A stretch of 64,000 nucleotides of DNA, taken from Sialis fuliginosa (taxonomy: Eukaryota; Arthropoda; Insecta; Megaloptera; Sialidae). Below the pieces are notes generated by a model. The model saw nothing but the letters and a program-made list of their open reading frames with translations. It did no database searches and was not told the origin of the DNA. Position numbers and translations under genes: made by a program. Shown one piece after another: positions 1 to 12,457 of this stretch; within the stretch, counting starts at the first letter, position 1, and every line of letters starts with the position of its first letter. Location: positions 1,924,501-1,988,500 of the forward strand of contig OY540822.1 in the NCBI GenBank assembly GCA_961205875.1, given 5' to 3'.

Positions 1-1
1 C

Positions 2-3000
2 GCACGTGATTGCCAGCAACGTATTCCGCGTTGTTTTACATGTAACATGAAAGGACATTTAAGTAACGAATGTGAATCAAAACAAAAAGAAAAGCGTGAT
101 CAAATAAAAAATGTTAAAGTTATTGACTACTCAGAAATTAACAATACTTACAAGAAAGCATGCAAAATCAATGGCTATGATGTTGTTGGTTATTTAGACA
201 CAGGAAGTGAGGTAAATGTTATTTCAATGTGTGTAGTAAGACGGCTGGAATTGAATATACAGAAAAATGAAAACGTATTGAAGGGATTCGGTGGTAAATA
301 TGTTTTTTGTAACTTAGAGGCAACGTTTTCTTTGCTAATAGATGACGTGTCATTAGACACCACAGCAGTGGTTACCGACGAAGTGTTAGACGGTGGAATG
401 GACATCATTATTGGTCAAACTGTTTTAAATACCGACGGACTATCAGTGGTAGTTAACAGTGGTGAAGCTAAGGTTGTAGAGGATTTATGTGATTATTTAC
501 GTGGAATAACTCTTAACGACTCTGCAGAACGCTCAAAAATAACATTAATGGAAAGTGTAAAAGTTTGTAGTGGAAAATCTGTACTAACGACAGTTAAAGT
601 GAATGATGTGCCAGAAGGAACGAATGTATATACGGCGGAAAAGGCATATGCTTTAGGCCAAGCTGTCGTGTACGTGCCAGCTGGAATTCATCAGGCTCCA
701 CGATCTCAGTTGATCATCTCAAATATGGGCAATCAGCCTATCTATTTCATGGAGGGTCAGTTGATAAGCCGAGGTGATGCGTGTGCTGAAATTCAAGCAT
801 CTAATGAAAAACTTTGTCTGAGGGTGAGTACTTGTAATAATGCATGTAGCAATCAAATCAACATAGATGAGGTTGATGTAGATAAATCAGTAGGGTCAGA
901 TGCAGTAAAGGCTCTCAAAGAGCTGTTGAATAAGTGGGGATGTTGTTTTGCGAGTACTACAAAGCAGTTGGGTGTCGTGCGAGATGAAAAACTGTCAATT
1001 GTGTTGAAAGATCCTAAACCTGTGTGTTATAAGCCTTACAGGCTGCCATTTAAAGAAAGAGAAATAGTACAAGAAAAAATTAAAGACCTTTTAGATGCTG
1101 GAATTATTAGAGAATCTAAATCTGACTTTGCAAGCCCAGTAATTTTAGTTAAAAAGAAAAACGGGGATCATCGTTTGTGTGTAGATTTCCGCGCATTGAA
1201 TAAAAATACAGTGAAAGATGTCTTTCCAATGCCAAATATAGAGGAACAATTGAACTGTTTAGCTAACAAAACATATTTTAGTAGCTTAGATTGTAGTCAG
1301 GGTTTTCATCAAATACCTGTATCTGAAGAGTCTATAGCAAAAACGGCTTTTATTACTACTGAAGGTCATTATGAGTACTTAAGAACCCCATATGGTTTAA
1401 TGAATGCACCATCCGTGTTTCAAAGATTAATAAATAAAATTATCGGTACTTTACATAATGAAAATATACTCGTTTATATGGATGACATTTTAATTCCTTC
1501 AACTACTGTAAAAGATGGTTTGTTCTTACTAAATAGGGTTTTTGATGTTATAAGTCAATCAGGACTTAAATTGAATTTGAAAAAGTGTTCCTTTTTAAAG
1601 TCAGAAATCGAATATTTAGGTCATACAATAAGTGCAACGGGTATTTCTCCAGGTAGTAAAAAGACAGAGGCTGTCGAGAAATTTAGAGTACCTCGTAATG
1701 TACATGAAGTGCGACAATTTTTAGGTTTAGCAGGGTATTTTCGCAAATTTATAAAGAGTTTTGCAATAATTGCGAGTCCTTTGACAAATCTAACGAAAAA
1801 GAATACTAATTGGTATTGGGGCGATCAGCAACAAAAAGCATTTGACTCACTAAAACAAGCGCTAGTTAATAAACCTGTGCTAACTTCATTTGATTCAAAA
1901 CTAGAAACCGAAGTACATACAGATGCTAGTAGCAAAGGATTAGGCGGAATTTTGATGCAAAAACAATTAAATGGAGATAAGCAACCCGTGGCATATTTTA
2001 GTAGAGTGACTAGTAGTGCAGAGCAAGTGTACCATAGTTATGAATTAGAAACACTGGCAGTTGTCGAATCTTTAAAACGATTTCGAATATATTTATTAGG
2101 CATCCACTTTAAAATTATTACAGATTGCAGTGCTGTACGATACACTTTCACAAAACGCGATCTTATTCCACGTATAGCTCGTTGGTGGTTATTAATTCAG
2201 GACTTTGATTTTGAGATTTTACATCAGTCAGGTAAATTAATGACTCATGTTGATGCTCTTAGTAGAAACGCTATTTCTGTAAATATTACTCAAGTTGCGA
2301 ATGTCGATGATTGGTTCTTAACGGTACAAATGCAAGATGATTGTTTGAGACAAATTGTGGATCAATTGAAGACAGGTACTAATGACTTTAAGGGAGAATA
2401 TGTATATAAAAATAATCGTTTGTATAGGAAAACTCATATTGGAGAAAGGTTAGTTGTGCCTAAATCAGCAAGATGGCAAATAATGAAAAAATATCACGAT
2501 GAAATTGGGCATCCAGGCCTTAAAAGATGTGAATCGCTAATTAAAGAAAATTACTGGTTTGCAAAGATGACGCGTTTTATAAAAAAGTATGTCTCTGCTT
2601 GTATTGACTGTGCATATAATAAGGGAAATCATGGGAGAAGTGAAGGCGAATTGCATCCGATCGAAAAAACTAGCGTACCAATGGATACAGTTCACGTAGA
2701 TCATATCGGTCCATTTCCAAAAAGTAAATCCGGATACATGTACATACTTACAATTGTTGATGCGTTTACAAAATATTTTATGGTAATGCCGTGTAAAACT
2801 CTTGGTTCAAGTGAATGTATCAAACATTTACGCCAAATATTCGGTACTTTTGTTGGGTATCCTAGAAGAATCATTTCTGACAGGGGTAAGGCATTCACTA
2901 GTAGATATTTTACCGAATTTGTAAATAGTAAACAAATAAGACATATCTTGACAGCGGTATGTACACCAAGGGCGAATGGGCAAGTAGAAAGGTTTCATAG

Positions 3001-3577
3001 AACATTTTTAAATTCTATAAAACCTTCGATAGATAATGAAAAGCATTGGGACGACAAAATTGCAGAAATAGTCTGGGGAATGAATAATACAGTGAATGCA
3101 AGTACTAATTATACTCCGTATGAGCTGATGTTCAGCCATAAAGGGCGACTCTTAAATAATTTAGAAAATGTAACATCGGAAAAAGATGTTGTAATGAAAC
3201 GAGAAAGAGCAGGTCGAAATTTAGAGAAAGTTGCTGAAAAAGCAAAAGAAAGGTATGATAAGAAACACAAGGCGCCAAGAAAGTATGTAAAGGGCGATTT
3301 GGTTTTGTGGAGGGATGGTATGTCCTGTGGTCGTACAGGAATCAATAAGAAACTTGATTCTTATTGTAATGGTCCCTATACTGTAATAAAGGTTTTAGGT
3401 AATGACAGATATGAAATTCGAAGTATAAAAGGGCTTAAAGGCTATAAAAATTTTAAAACAGTTGTGGCAGCTGACAGTTTGAGACGCTATTGTAGTACTC
3501 CCGGTACATCCAGTAGTTCTGAGTCTGATGATGAAATCAGAGATACAGAAGATTTGATTGATTTGCTTGAAAGTTAA
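2..3577 (+). CDS. Ty3/gypsy retrotransposon gag(end)-pol polyprotein, 5' truncated by window edge
   Basis: The frame is open from base 2, so the first ATG (base 47) is internal and the real start lies outside the window. Upstream of that ATG the frame encodes a CX2CX4HX4C zinc knuckle (end of Gag). Counting from the ATG: aspartic protease with DTGS at residues 51-54; reverse transcriptase with YMDD at about 477-480; RNase H with a TDAS motif; an integrase with an HHCC zinc-binding region, then the D, D and E catalytic residues, the last in a GQVERFHR context; and a C-terminal GPY-like tail. The frame is uninterrupted to TAA at 3575-3577, so enzymatically it may be intact. Gag's knuckle and Pol share one frame. 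No env follows. The clade is uncertain; the sequence around the RT core and the LTR edge recall mdg3/CsRn1-like insect elements. Confidence 0.93.
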   Translation, partial: ARDCQQRIPRCFTCNMKGHLSNECESKQKEKRDQIKNVKVIDYSEINNTYKKACKINGYDVVGYLDTGSEVNVISMCVVRRLELNIQKNENVLKGFGGKYVFCNLEATFSLLIDDVSLDTTAVVTDEVLDGGMDIIIGQTVLNTDGLSVVVNSGEAKVVEDLCDYLRGITLNDSAERSKITLMESVKVCSGKSVLTTVKVNDVPEGTNVYTAEKAYALGQAVVYVPAGIHQAPRSQLIISNMGNQPIYFMEGQLISRGDACAEIQASNEKLCLRVSTCNNACSNQINIDEVDVDKSVGSDAVKALKELLNKWGCCFASTTKQLGVVRDEKLSIVLKDPKPVCYKPYRLPFKEREIVQEKIKDLLDAGIIRESKSDFASPVILVKKKNGDHRLCVDFRALNKNTVKDVFPMPNIEEQLNCLANKTYFSSLDCSQGFHQIPVSEESIAKTAFITTEGHYEYLRTPYGLMNAPSVFQRLINKIIGTLHNENILVYMDDILIPSTTVKDGLFLLNRVFDVISQSGLKLNLKKCSFLKSEIEYLGHTISATGISPGSKKTEAVEKFRVPRNVHEVRQFLGLAGYFRKFIKSFAIIASPLTNLTKKNTNWYWGDQQQKAFDSLKQALVNKPVLTSFDSKLETEVHTDASSKGLGGILMQKQLNGDKQPVAYFSRVTSSAEQVYHSYELETLAVVESLKRFRIYLLGIHFKIITDCSAVRYTFTKRDLIPRIARWWLLIQDFDFEILHQSGKLMTHVDALSRNAISVNITQVANVDDWFLTVQMQDDCLRQIVDQLKTGTNDFKGEYVYKNNRLYRKTHIGERLVVPKSARWQIMKKYHDEIGHPGLKRCESLIKENYWFAKMTRFIKKYVSACIDCAYNKGNHGRSEGELHPIEKTSVPMDTVHVDHIGPFPKSKSGYMYILTIVDAFTKYFMVMPCKTLGSSECIKHLRQIFGTFVGYPRRIISDRGKAFTSRYFTEFVNSKQIRHILTAVCTPRANGQVERFHRTFLNSIKPSIDNEKHWDDKIAEIVWGMNNTVNASTNYTPYELMFSHKGRLLNNLENVTSEKDVVMKRERAGRNLEKVAEKAKERYDKKHKAPRKYVKGDLVLWRDGMSCGRTGINKKLDSYCNGPYTVIKVLGNDRYEIRSIKGLKGYKNFKTVVAADSLRRYCSTPGTSSSSESDDEIRDTEDLIDLLES

Positions 3578-3694
3578 TAGTAATAAGTAAAATAAGATAT
3601 ACAGTTATCAGCTGTAGGACAGTGGTAAAAACAGAAATGTACTGTGTTCTAAATTAAATAAGAAAGCAGTCAGTGCTAAGTTACAAGGGTAGAT

Positions 3695-4340
3695 TACTAC
3701 CGAGAATAAATAATTAACATAGCAGGTCGCTGCTGAAAGAAAAAGCTAGACTATTTGTAGGTTGTAAGTTTTTATAAACTAAATGTAAACTGTAAGTTTT
3801 TGTAAGTGCAGATTTCTGCTGAGAATAATTAGTTAATAGAGCAGGTTGCTGCTGAATGAATTTTCGATTTGAGTGCAGGTTACTGCCGAGAATAAGTAAT
3901 TAACATAGCAGGTTGCTGCTGAATAAATTTTGAATGCTTCGATTTGAGTGCAGGTTACTGCCGGAAATAAGTAATTAACAGAGCAGGTTGCTGCTGATTG
4001 TGAATGAATTTTTAATGCTTCGATATGAGGGCAGGCTACTGCTGAGGATAATTAATTAATAGAGCAGGTTGCTGCTGATTGTAAATATAATGCTTCGGTG
4101 TGAGGGCAGGCTACTGCCGAGAAGAATCAGTTAACAGGGCAGGTTGCTGATTGTGAGTGAAAAGCTTCGATCTGAGAATGATCAGTTAACAGAACAGGTT
4201 GCTGATGAGTGAAATGCTACGATGTAAGGGCAGGTGACTGCCGAGAATAATTATTCGACGGAGTATGTAAGTTGTTGAATGAAATGTTTTGATGTAAGGG
4301 CAGATTACTGTCGAGTAAAGTAGTTAACGTAATAAGTTAC
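3695..4340 (+). repeat. Tandem array in the 3' noncoding region of the gypsy element
   Basis: About eight diverged units of roughly 57-81 bp. Each has two related half-units, one with GCAGGTTGCTGCTGA and one with GCAGGTTACTGCCGAGAATA, separated by AT-rich spacer such as TTAATTAACA. It lies between the pol stop and the 3' LTR. Noncoding in all frames. The rest of the interval to 4848 is AT-rich noncoding sequence with a few decayed half-units and no gene. Confidence 0.85.
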
Positions 4341-4848
4341 TGTTGAAAGAAATAGCTACGTTGGCAAATAACTGATTGAGGGAGACATTCTAATTCGAGT
4401 ATGTATGGGATTGCGATGTACTGGCCACACACGTAACCTATATTTATTCGTATATGTCTTATGAAATCAGAAAATAATGAACTGAGAAAAGTGAGCAGGT
4501 TTCTGCTGAAAAACAAAACAAAACATTTCGGTATATATTTGTTGAGAGAGAGCATTTCTATTACGATTGCTCAGTTGTAAATTTTATTATTACTGATTAC
4601 GATGCACTGACCAAATATGTAAATGTAAGACGCGTGTGTCTTATGCTACTGATTGCATTCAAGTACAAGTACTCATATTACATGCTATAAATGAATGGCA
4701 TTTTTGTGTAAAAAAATTACAACTGTCCTAAAGCTGTTTACGCAAGGTAATGATACTGTGAGAAATGTTTGTATTTTTCCAGATTGAGTAAAGACGAGCA
4801 TCACAAAACAATTCGCGAGGACGCGAATATTATGCAGGATGGCCGAAT

Positions 4849-5145
4849 TGTTAAGAATATTTAAATACAAAAAATTATTTTAATACATAGGTACATAATA
4901 TACACAATACACATAATGTTATATAAGATAAGAGTAGTTTGTTTAGTCTATTCACCCTAGCCCTGGTGATAATGTTTACATTTTGTGAAGTGGATCTGAG
5001 ATGCAGATGCACAAAGAAGGACACATTTGCTTATCAGAGTATCTGTATGCAAGATTGCTTGCGAGCGTATGTTTTAAATATTGAGTAATAAAATACTATT
5101 TTACAAAATTATAAAGGAGTTTTATTTTTAAAATATTTCCTAACA
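4849..5145 (+). repeat. 3' LTR of the gypsy element
   Basis: Starts TGTTAAGAAT and ends TCCTAACA, so the termini form the short inverted TGTTA/TAACA expected of an LTR. It follows a conserved-looking edge (GCAGGATGGCCGAAT). It contains a TATA-like TTATATAAG and an AATAAA polyadenylation signal. Its end abuts sequence that is continuous in a sister MITE (near 37802), which confirms the right boundary. The 5' LTR is outside the window. Confidence 0.75.
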
Positions 5146-5708
5146 ATATAGTACAGAACATTTTGAACAAAGAAATTAATTTTTATGTATCGTTTTGTTT
5201 ATTTAATTTTTAGATTTTTATGTTGTTAAAGTTTGCAAGTTCTAGCAAATTGTTTTATGGATTATAATAAAGTTTTTATAAAACATGTTAAGGTATGTGT
5301 AGTGCCGTCAGCGCCAGCTACTAGCGATATTATTAAAAATATTAAATTGTAAAATAAAAACAATAGAAAATTAATTGTCAAAAAAATATAACTTGGATTT
5401 GTAACACACTTATGGGACACCTTATATAAATGTAACTATTTTAAAAATATGCTGCTTGTCTAGCCTGACAACTTTTGTATTAAGTTTTCTTCCATTTGTT
5501 ATAATAAATTGAACTTGGGAAATCCTGTACTATATCGATTTTTTTATTGCAGTATTAGGTACAAAACAGCTTTTTGCTCGAGACCTCGGGAACTTAGGCG
5601 GTTGCGACCATTGAGACTTTTAATCGGGATGATTTAGAGAATATTTTCCAGTTGGTTTCAAAGAGATTGACTGAAAGCCATTTCCCTATCAAAAACTGCG
5701 GGTCCCTT
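5146..5708 (+). mobile_element. Right part of a long-TIR MITE (AAGGACCCCGCAG family) split by the gypsy insertion
   Basis: Nearly colinear with 37803-38375 of the complete copy at 37627-38375, including the right terminal inverted repeat ending in CTGCGGGTCC. The left TIR is missing because the gypsy LTR joins it at the sequence ATATA; in the complete copy the site reads CGATATAGTACAG uninterrupted. Noncoding. Confidence 0.8.
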
Positions 5709-5904
5709 TTAATTAGAAAATATTATTATTTTTATTTCATTACATTGGATTATTATTATTATTTTTTTTTAATAATTTGTTAAAGATCTGTTGTGTTTTA
5801 GATAGTTTTCGATGTTGTATCTTCTAAATTAATTACAAATATAAATAATTTCGATGTACCTACAGTTTTTAACTATATACAATTTTTATTATTTCAGAAT
5901 TAAA

Positions 5905-6371
5905 ATGGATAGTGGTGATAGTGACTGCTAGATAGTATCGGTGACCATCGGTACACAAACCGAGGAAGATGTCGGTTTGTGTAACCGATGCAATGGAGTA
6001 TTGGCCGAGGATTCCGTGGCTTCAGCTGAAGCCGAAGCAGTGGTGTCGACCTCGGAGATGATGACGACATCACAGCAGTCGATTTTTAATGCATTATTCG
6101 ATGTGTACGGGGAAAATTCTTCTTCGATATCGACATGCCAGACTCCGCATTTGGTGACATTGGCGGAATTCTTGGGGCACGTTGTCGAAAAGACGTCCCC
6201 GTAACCATCGAAGATCTTATGTTGACGACCCCCTTCCAAGCAACTGTGGTGGTAGAACCAAATAAGCGGTTCGATAACCCCAGTTATTCACCATTAACAA
6301 TTGACGATGATTTCGATTGTGGTAGTGACTGGAAGTTTGACGACGACGGTATGGTAAAGGTAAATCAATAG
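5905..6371 (+). pseudogene. Broken GC-rich coding exon of unknown function
   Basis: A stretch much richer in GC than its surroundings follows a splice-acceptor-like TTATTATTTCAG. ATG at 5905 begins a frame that stops after eight codons (MDSGDSDC), then continues in the same frame from a second ATG at 5941 for 87 codons (GTQTEEDVGLCNRCNG, then an Ala/Glu/Ser-rich stretch and ENSSSISTCQTPHLVTLAEF). After about 6200 the coding-like composition moves to another frame (6135-6371), ending with an acidic tail (DDDFDCGSDWKFDDDG) and TAG. One stop plus one frameshift would explain this. I do not recognise the family; the CNRC pair could be part of a metal-binding motif. It could be a decayed host gene, a retrocopy or a transposon exon. 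Confidence 0.45.
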
Positions 6372-9300
6372 ATATTACCACTACCACCAAGTTGATTTAT
6401 GTATATACATATGTATAAATAATATTAATATGTATTTTAGTATAAATAAATAATAATAAAAATAAATTCTTTTTTAATTTATTTAGTATCTTGTTTCTAA
6501 TTATAATTGAAATGGTTAGACTTACCCCAACAATTGATAGTTTTGGGTTTACACAAAACATATTTAAACTTGACTGATTCATACACATATACACAACACA
6601 TAACAACATATACACTACACCTGTTTGAAATTTTAGTTTTCTACAACATCATCATTAATTAATCACTTGATCCATGTTTTAATCACAGATATATATCCAC
6701 ACATTCAAACACACATACACACATATATATAAAAACTTTAGTATTCCGTAACACCATTATATGATATTATATTCGATATACAAAAGTAAGTATACGATAT
6801 ATCCAATTATATAATAATAAAATATTGACTGGGTTTTATGAGTTGTACGAATTAAATTCAAATATTATTGAGTTTGTGTTATGTACAGTCACCTGCATTA
6901 ATGGTCTTGCATTTTGTATTCATTTTCGTTTATCACAAACTTAGTAGGCTCCTCCCATTTGATTATTATAATATTTAAATCATTTCTCCATGTATCAAAC
7001 AAAGACAGATATTTTGAAATTCATTTGCTAGATAAAGAACTACTCTTTGTTTATAGTACTCATATATATTTGTGCAATTAAATTATTATGTAATCTATTG
7101 AAAATTGTATAAGTAAATTTTGTGGCAATAAATATTTGATATTCCAAATTTTAGTATTTAAATATATTAACTTGATATAAAATTATATGTCTCATTAATA
7201 TGGATAAGGTGAAGATTAAAACGTTTTGAAGGGGGGTAGGAGTATGTAAGCCCCTCCCCCCACTGAAAGGCGAAGGATATTCGTTTAATGTTATGTTCCC
7301 CTTAAAAAAACTTATAAATTTAAAGTAATTTAAATAAAGGGGGTGGGATCATAGGGGTCATACCCCATAAGAAAGAACATATGTAAAACTATAACAAATT
7401 AAATAAAAATTTCTTAATTTAATATACTACAATTCTTTTGCTTCGAACTTCAAAACTTGTTTTGTCTACCCCCCCTTTGAAATTTAAAGTTAGTATTGTT
7501 AAACCAATTTTTTCAATTTCGGATTTTGATGGCAATATCCATTTTAACCTTCTCTGAATCCATTCTGATTATTTTCGACTTGATGGCTATGTGCCGATCT
7601 GTAGTCGTTAAAAAACGACAAAGAAAGTCCAGTGATAGTCATTGCACCTTTTTAAATGTAATTTAAAAATTTATAAATTTTAAACTAGCCATTATAATGC
7701 CTAATGATTATAAAAAAGGAATTTGAAATTTTTATATTTTGTTAAATATGTATACCTACTAGTGGGTTAAAATTAACGCATGTGTTATTGCAAAGGTAGT
7801 GATTTTATTGCTTATATTTATATTACAAGAAACGCAAATTATTATTGCAAATAAACTGCCCTGGTCGACACAAGACTTTTTTATACATCATGATACAGAT
7901 GAAAATTACATTAGTTAATACTTTCTGCTAAGAAATTGAATATAAACTACATTACTTTAATTGTTGTTTTTGTTAATGTTCGAGATATATTTTAATTCTA
8001 TTATGTGATTTTATTTCAAATGTTTTTATTTTTTTATTATAAATCGGTATAATAATTTTTATGCTTAAAAAAATGTTGTTTTGTCAATGGCTTCTTATTT
8101 ATTTAATATTTCAACAGTTTGGCACGTTTTAGATATTATTATTTCTATACATCTATTTAATTGACAGTTATAATAATAAATGATTTTATTTTCATAGATA
8201 ATTATATAGATTTCATATTATTAAAATTATTTTTAAATAAAAACTAAATTATTATTTTTGGTCAATTCATAAAAGATACAAAAAAAGAATATAACAAAAT
8301 TATAGAAAATAATGTTCTCTACAACTTTTATAGTCCAGGCTGTGGAGGCTAAAACAGATTATTTTTGTAAGTTTGCTCCGATTTTGGTTGTCCGCGACAG
8401 GAGTTATCCATGGTTCATTTGCAAAATTCTTAAGATTTTCTGATTTTTGGTAAATAGCGGTCTAAATAAGTATTATACAAAAAAATTTCATGTAAAATTT
8501 TGAAAAAAATTTTAAAAATCATTTGTTTATCCGTTACGCTGATTAAAATGGCTGAAAACACACTCTTTTAAGCTGTAATAACTAATAATGTTTAACGTTT
8601 TTTAAGTTGATATCTCTGGAAAATAAACATTTTGTAGTACAGAACATTAACTGAAAATTAGGACCTGATATCTTCAATTCTTTTTGTTTAATTAAATTAT
8701 TAATAATGGAATCATGCTTTTATTTTTGTAAAACTGTTTGTATGTGTTTCCAAAGACTTATATAATCGATTGTCGCCATAAAAAAGTAAAATTTATCAGT
8801 ATGGCAAATAGTGGCATTGAAATCTTATTGTTGAGTTTTTTTTATTATAAACAAATACAGTTGTTTCATAGAACCAGCAACATTAAAAAAATAATAGCCA
8901 AAAACCTGCTCCGAACAATTATTTATCTATTGGTGAAAGCCGCATTAAAATCGGTTCAGTAGTTTTTGAGTTATTTTATTGTATATTACACACTACACAA
9001 TTTTTATAAAAATTGATTGTTTATACAATTAATTAATTAACTCTACCTACATAAAAAAAGCTTATCTTTTACCGCTTATCTCGAAAAATATGATGTGTAA
9101 AACGTAAAATGTAATAGCAAAAAATAATATATTAATATTTTATTGTTAAAATGTATAAAATAATATCCAAATCCAATATAAACTGTAGATACATATTAGA
9201 TTTAAAATATACATAAGTAAATAACCATAATAAATATAAGAAATTATGTAACAAAAGAAAAATTTGTAATAATAAATCATTATTTGAAATGGATGTATAT

Positions 9301-9489
9301 TTATTGTTTTTATTTAAAATGTTATAACTGTAAGCTCCGCCCTAGAAAAAGATAACCGATGATGTTTGTCTTTAAATTAAAAATCTGTTGTAAGCGATTA
9401 TGGCCTTTAGGGTGCCAGACGAGTTCTACAGGCGACTGTACATAATGTATAAATATATTAATATTTTAAAACGAATGAAGAAACACTTA
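6372..9489. other. AT-rich noncoding stretch with diffuse repeats
   Basis: No gene seen. It contains a degraded copy (about 7505-7640) of a dispersed repeat also present near 29985-30200 and 47970-48190 (shared CTGAATCCATTCTGA). At about 8900-8975 there is a transposon-like tail (CGCATTAAAATCGGTTCAGT). The rest is low-complexity AT-rich DNA. Confidence 0.6.
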
Positions 9490-11544
9490 AGGTAAAGTAC
9501 CCAGTTATGGCACAACGCGAAAAACAGCAGCTATTGTGGAACACACGTATATTAATCAATTTTAATAATATTCATAGTTCGTTTTGCGTACTAAAAAAAT
9601 TAATCTAGTGTCATTAAACCTTTTAATTTAACTATAGTACTAAAAATCAAAGTATTATTTAAATATAAATAGTCGAAAAAAATTATTTTATTATAGCCTA
9701 CCTAAAAGTTGGTGTTCACTGACAGTGGCGGCGCAAGACCTAAATTTAATGTGGGCAAAATGAATTTGCGAGGCCCCCTGATGACGCGAGAGGACGAGTT
9801 TTATAGAAAAAAAAATTTTTGATTGAAAAAAAAAAAGAAGTGGTATAAATTGTGTTCATTTATTTACATATTATTTGTAATATACAAAATAGAAAATATT
9901 AAATTTTGCTTAGATTTTTATTTGTACCTATTCATAAAAAAATTGCAAACATCGATGTTTGCAATTTTTGGAGATCTCTACTGTAAATATAAGTAAAACT
10001 TAACAGTAAAAAATTAAAGAAACAGAAATATCCTGCTTTTAGCCTTATAGTCCAGTGAATGAAGCAATTTGATGGGAAATTTTCCGGAATAGCAATTTTA
10101 TGGTTGATTCTTATAGATTTCGAGCCGCTGAACACGAAAAAAATAACGCGCCCGCGTGAGGTGTGGGGCTTCACCTCTAAAAATGGGGCTTAAAGGGTGA
10201 ACATCAAGTTTTTTTACCGTTTTTTCGATTTATTTCAAAAACTAAATCGACGATGGGGTTATATTATGGTTGATATTTGTAGCTGATACTCAAATAAATC
10301 AATTAAGACCAGTTAGATAAAATTTAACCAAAAAACACCCCTTCCAGAGGGTGAAAATGCCGTAAAACTGTTAATTTTCGGTCCTAATCAGTAAAAATTA
10401 AATAACTCTGGAGCACATCATCGCACAGACTCGTATATTGGCTTAAATTCTTCCTAAAGCTCCAAAGAATCGAGATCAACCATAATATAGCCAAATATAA
10501 ATAGATTTACCAATGATATTAGCCAATATTTAAGGGTGTGTCACAAAATATTTGTAAAAATTTGTGTTGCACTAAAAACCAAGTAAAAAAATCAGGAATC
10601 AATATTTTTTTACAAAATTGCACTTGTGGCTTCTATTTATACCTACGATCAAGGTTGCGTAAGAAAAAAAGTTTTTCTTGCACATAAATGCATTTAAAAG
10701 GCATATCAAAATGCATCAAACCGCATTTTATCGTAAAAAATTAAAAAAGGTATTTTCGAGAAATAAACTATAAAAAATTATTTAATGTGCGTACATTGAT
10801 TCATATCAACCTAACAATTTTATATTCACCCTTATCGACTCATATAAAAATTCACAAAATGCATTTTTCATAATAAAATGTAAGAAAACGTAATAAATAC
10901 GACTTGTACGTAAAATAGCGATACACTCTTTGATTGGAATGTGCCACATTCAATGGTCATAGATAGACACAAAAGGGAAATTTTTAGATAGGTAGCTACA
11001 TGAAAATCCATGCAGGACACAAAATGGTGGCTGCAGGGTATGGTAACTCCATATGGAAGGGATAAACCTTTTCACTACACCGTTTATAGCGCTAGTGTGA
11101 CTGTCACGTGACTGTATTTTGAATTTACCGCTGTCTGTATACATGCATTGGTATTATTTTAATTGTTTGACAATTTGTGAAACAGTTAAAATGTGTTTGT
11201 AAAATTAGTTTTCGTTCGTTTGATTAGAAAATTATTGATAAATATTAATAGATAATGCTATTTTACTGTTGTGTACCGTTATGTTATATGTATTAATAAC
11301 AAAAATACATAAATAATGCAGTATAGACTGTTATAAAGTTTAAGCGAAGAGGTTTATAATATTTGAATTAAAATAAAAAAACAAGCACAAGGATTCCCAG
11401 AAAATGTATGGAAATTATAAAATGTGTGATGCTCACTGTGATAAATCATATAAATTTGAGGTGATCTATAAAAATAAAACTATACTTAATTAAAGTAGGA
11501 AGTTTAACCTAACTAATTGAAAATTTTTTTTATAGAGTGAAAGC

Positions 11545-12055
11545 AAAATACTTAATGCTGCAAAATCGTATATTGAAGACATTATGTCTGTTAATTTTAC
11601 ATTCATCATACAAGAACATCTATAATATATCCAATCTATGGAAGAATATTGATTTTTACTATATTGCATGTTGCATTTCTTCTCTTTTACGTAAGTTTGT
11701 TTATATTTTTACATATAATGTCATATATTTATTTTGTTTTTGTAATATAGTCTTGTATTTTTATAGATATGAAAAGCGAAAGTATCAGAACAATGTATTG
11801 AAGACATTGGAGAACTATTTTACATTCATCGTACCAGTACAACTGTAATATATTCAATTTATGGAAGAATATTGATTTTTACTATATTGGATGTTGCATT
11901 TCTTTTCTTTTACGTAAGTTTGTTTACATTTTTACATATAATACCATATATTTATTTTGTTTTTGTAATATAGTCTTATATTTTTATAGATATGAAAAGC
12001 AAAAGTATCAGAACAATGTATTGAAGACATCGGAGAAATATTTTACATTCGTCAT
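11545..12055 (+). repeat. Tandem duplication, 224-bp period, about 2.2 copies
   Basis: The phrase GTATTGAAGACAT recurs at about 11570, 11795 and 12019. Each unit carries a TTTTACGTAAGTTTG donor-like site and a TATTTTTATAG acceptor-like site followed by ATATGAAAAGC. Units are about 90 percent alike by eye. Short open frames in it are not convincing genes. Confidence 0.7.
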
Positions 12056-12457
12056 ATCACTTGGAGAAATAAATCAATCATAATTATGTATATATTAGTG
12101 ACGATGCGCGAGCTATATTCATGTAAGTCCAGTGACAGTTTATGTTTAGATCAGACACATTCGACATAGTCAGTACGGCAGAGAATTGCCCTTTCCAAAG
12201 ACACGACAAAATCCAAATGTATTCGATCTATGATAGTAATTTGCATGGCATCACCTGAATACAGCTCGTGCACCGCTGCTGGTATGTATGTTGTGTCAAC
12301 TGACCAATGACAACAGAAAAAACATTGATACATTTTTTTATACTAAATTTCCAAGTATTTTTTATTGAAAAAAATTAATATTGTAAAAACCAACAATAAA
12401 CTGACATGATTCAGTTATTTTTTTTAAATGAGTATTTCATTGTGAGACACAGAAATA

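Noticed and set aside
3695..4340. CRISPR-like array
   Set aside because: Units are diverged, contiguous and of variable period, with no unique spacers; this is a tandem repeat in a eukaryotic retroelement.
4810..4850. tRNA-like sequence GCAGGATGGCCGA
   Set aside because: Resembles a tRNA-Leu start but no cloverleaf follows; it is better explained as the element edge before the 3' LTR.
12151..12333. 60-codon frame on the minus strand
   Set aside because: Locally GC-richer, but no motif, start context or splice context supports a gene.
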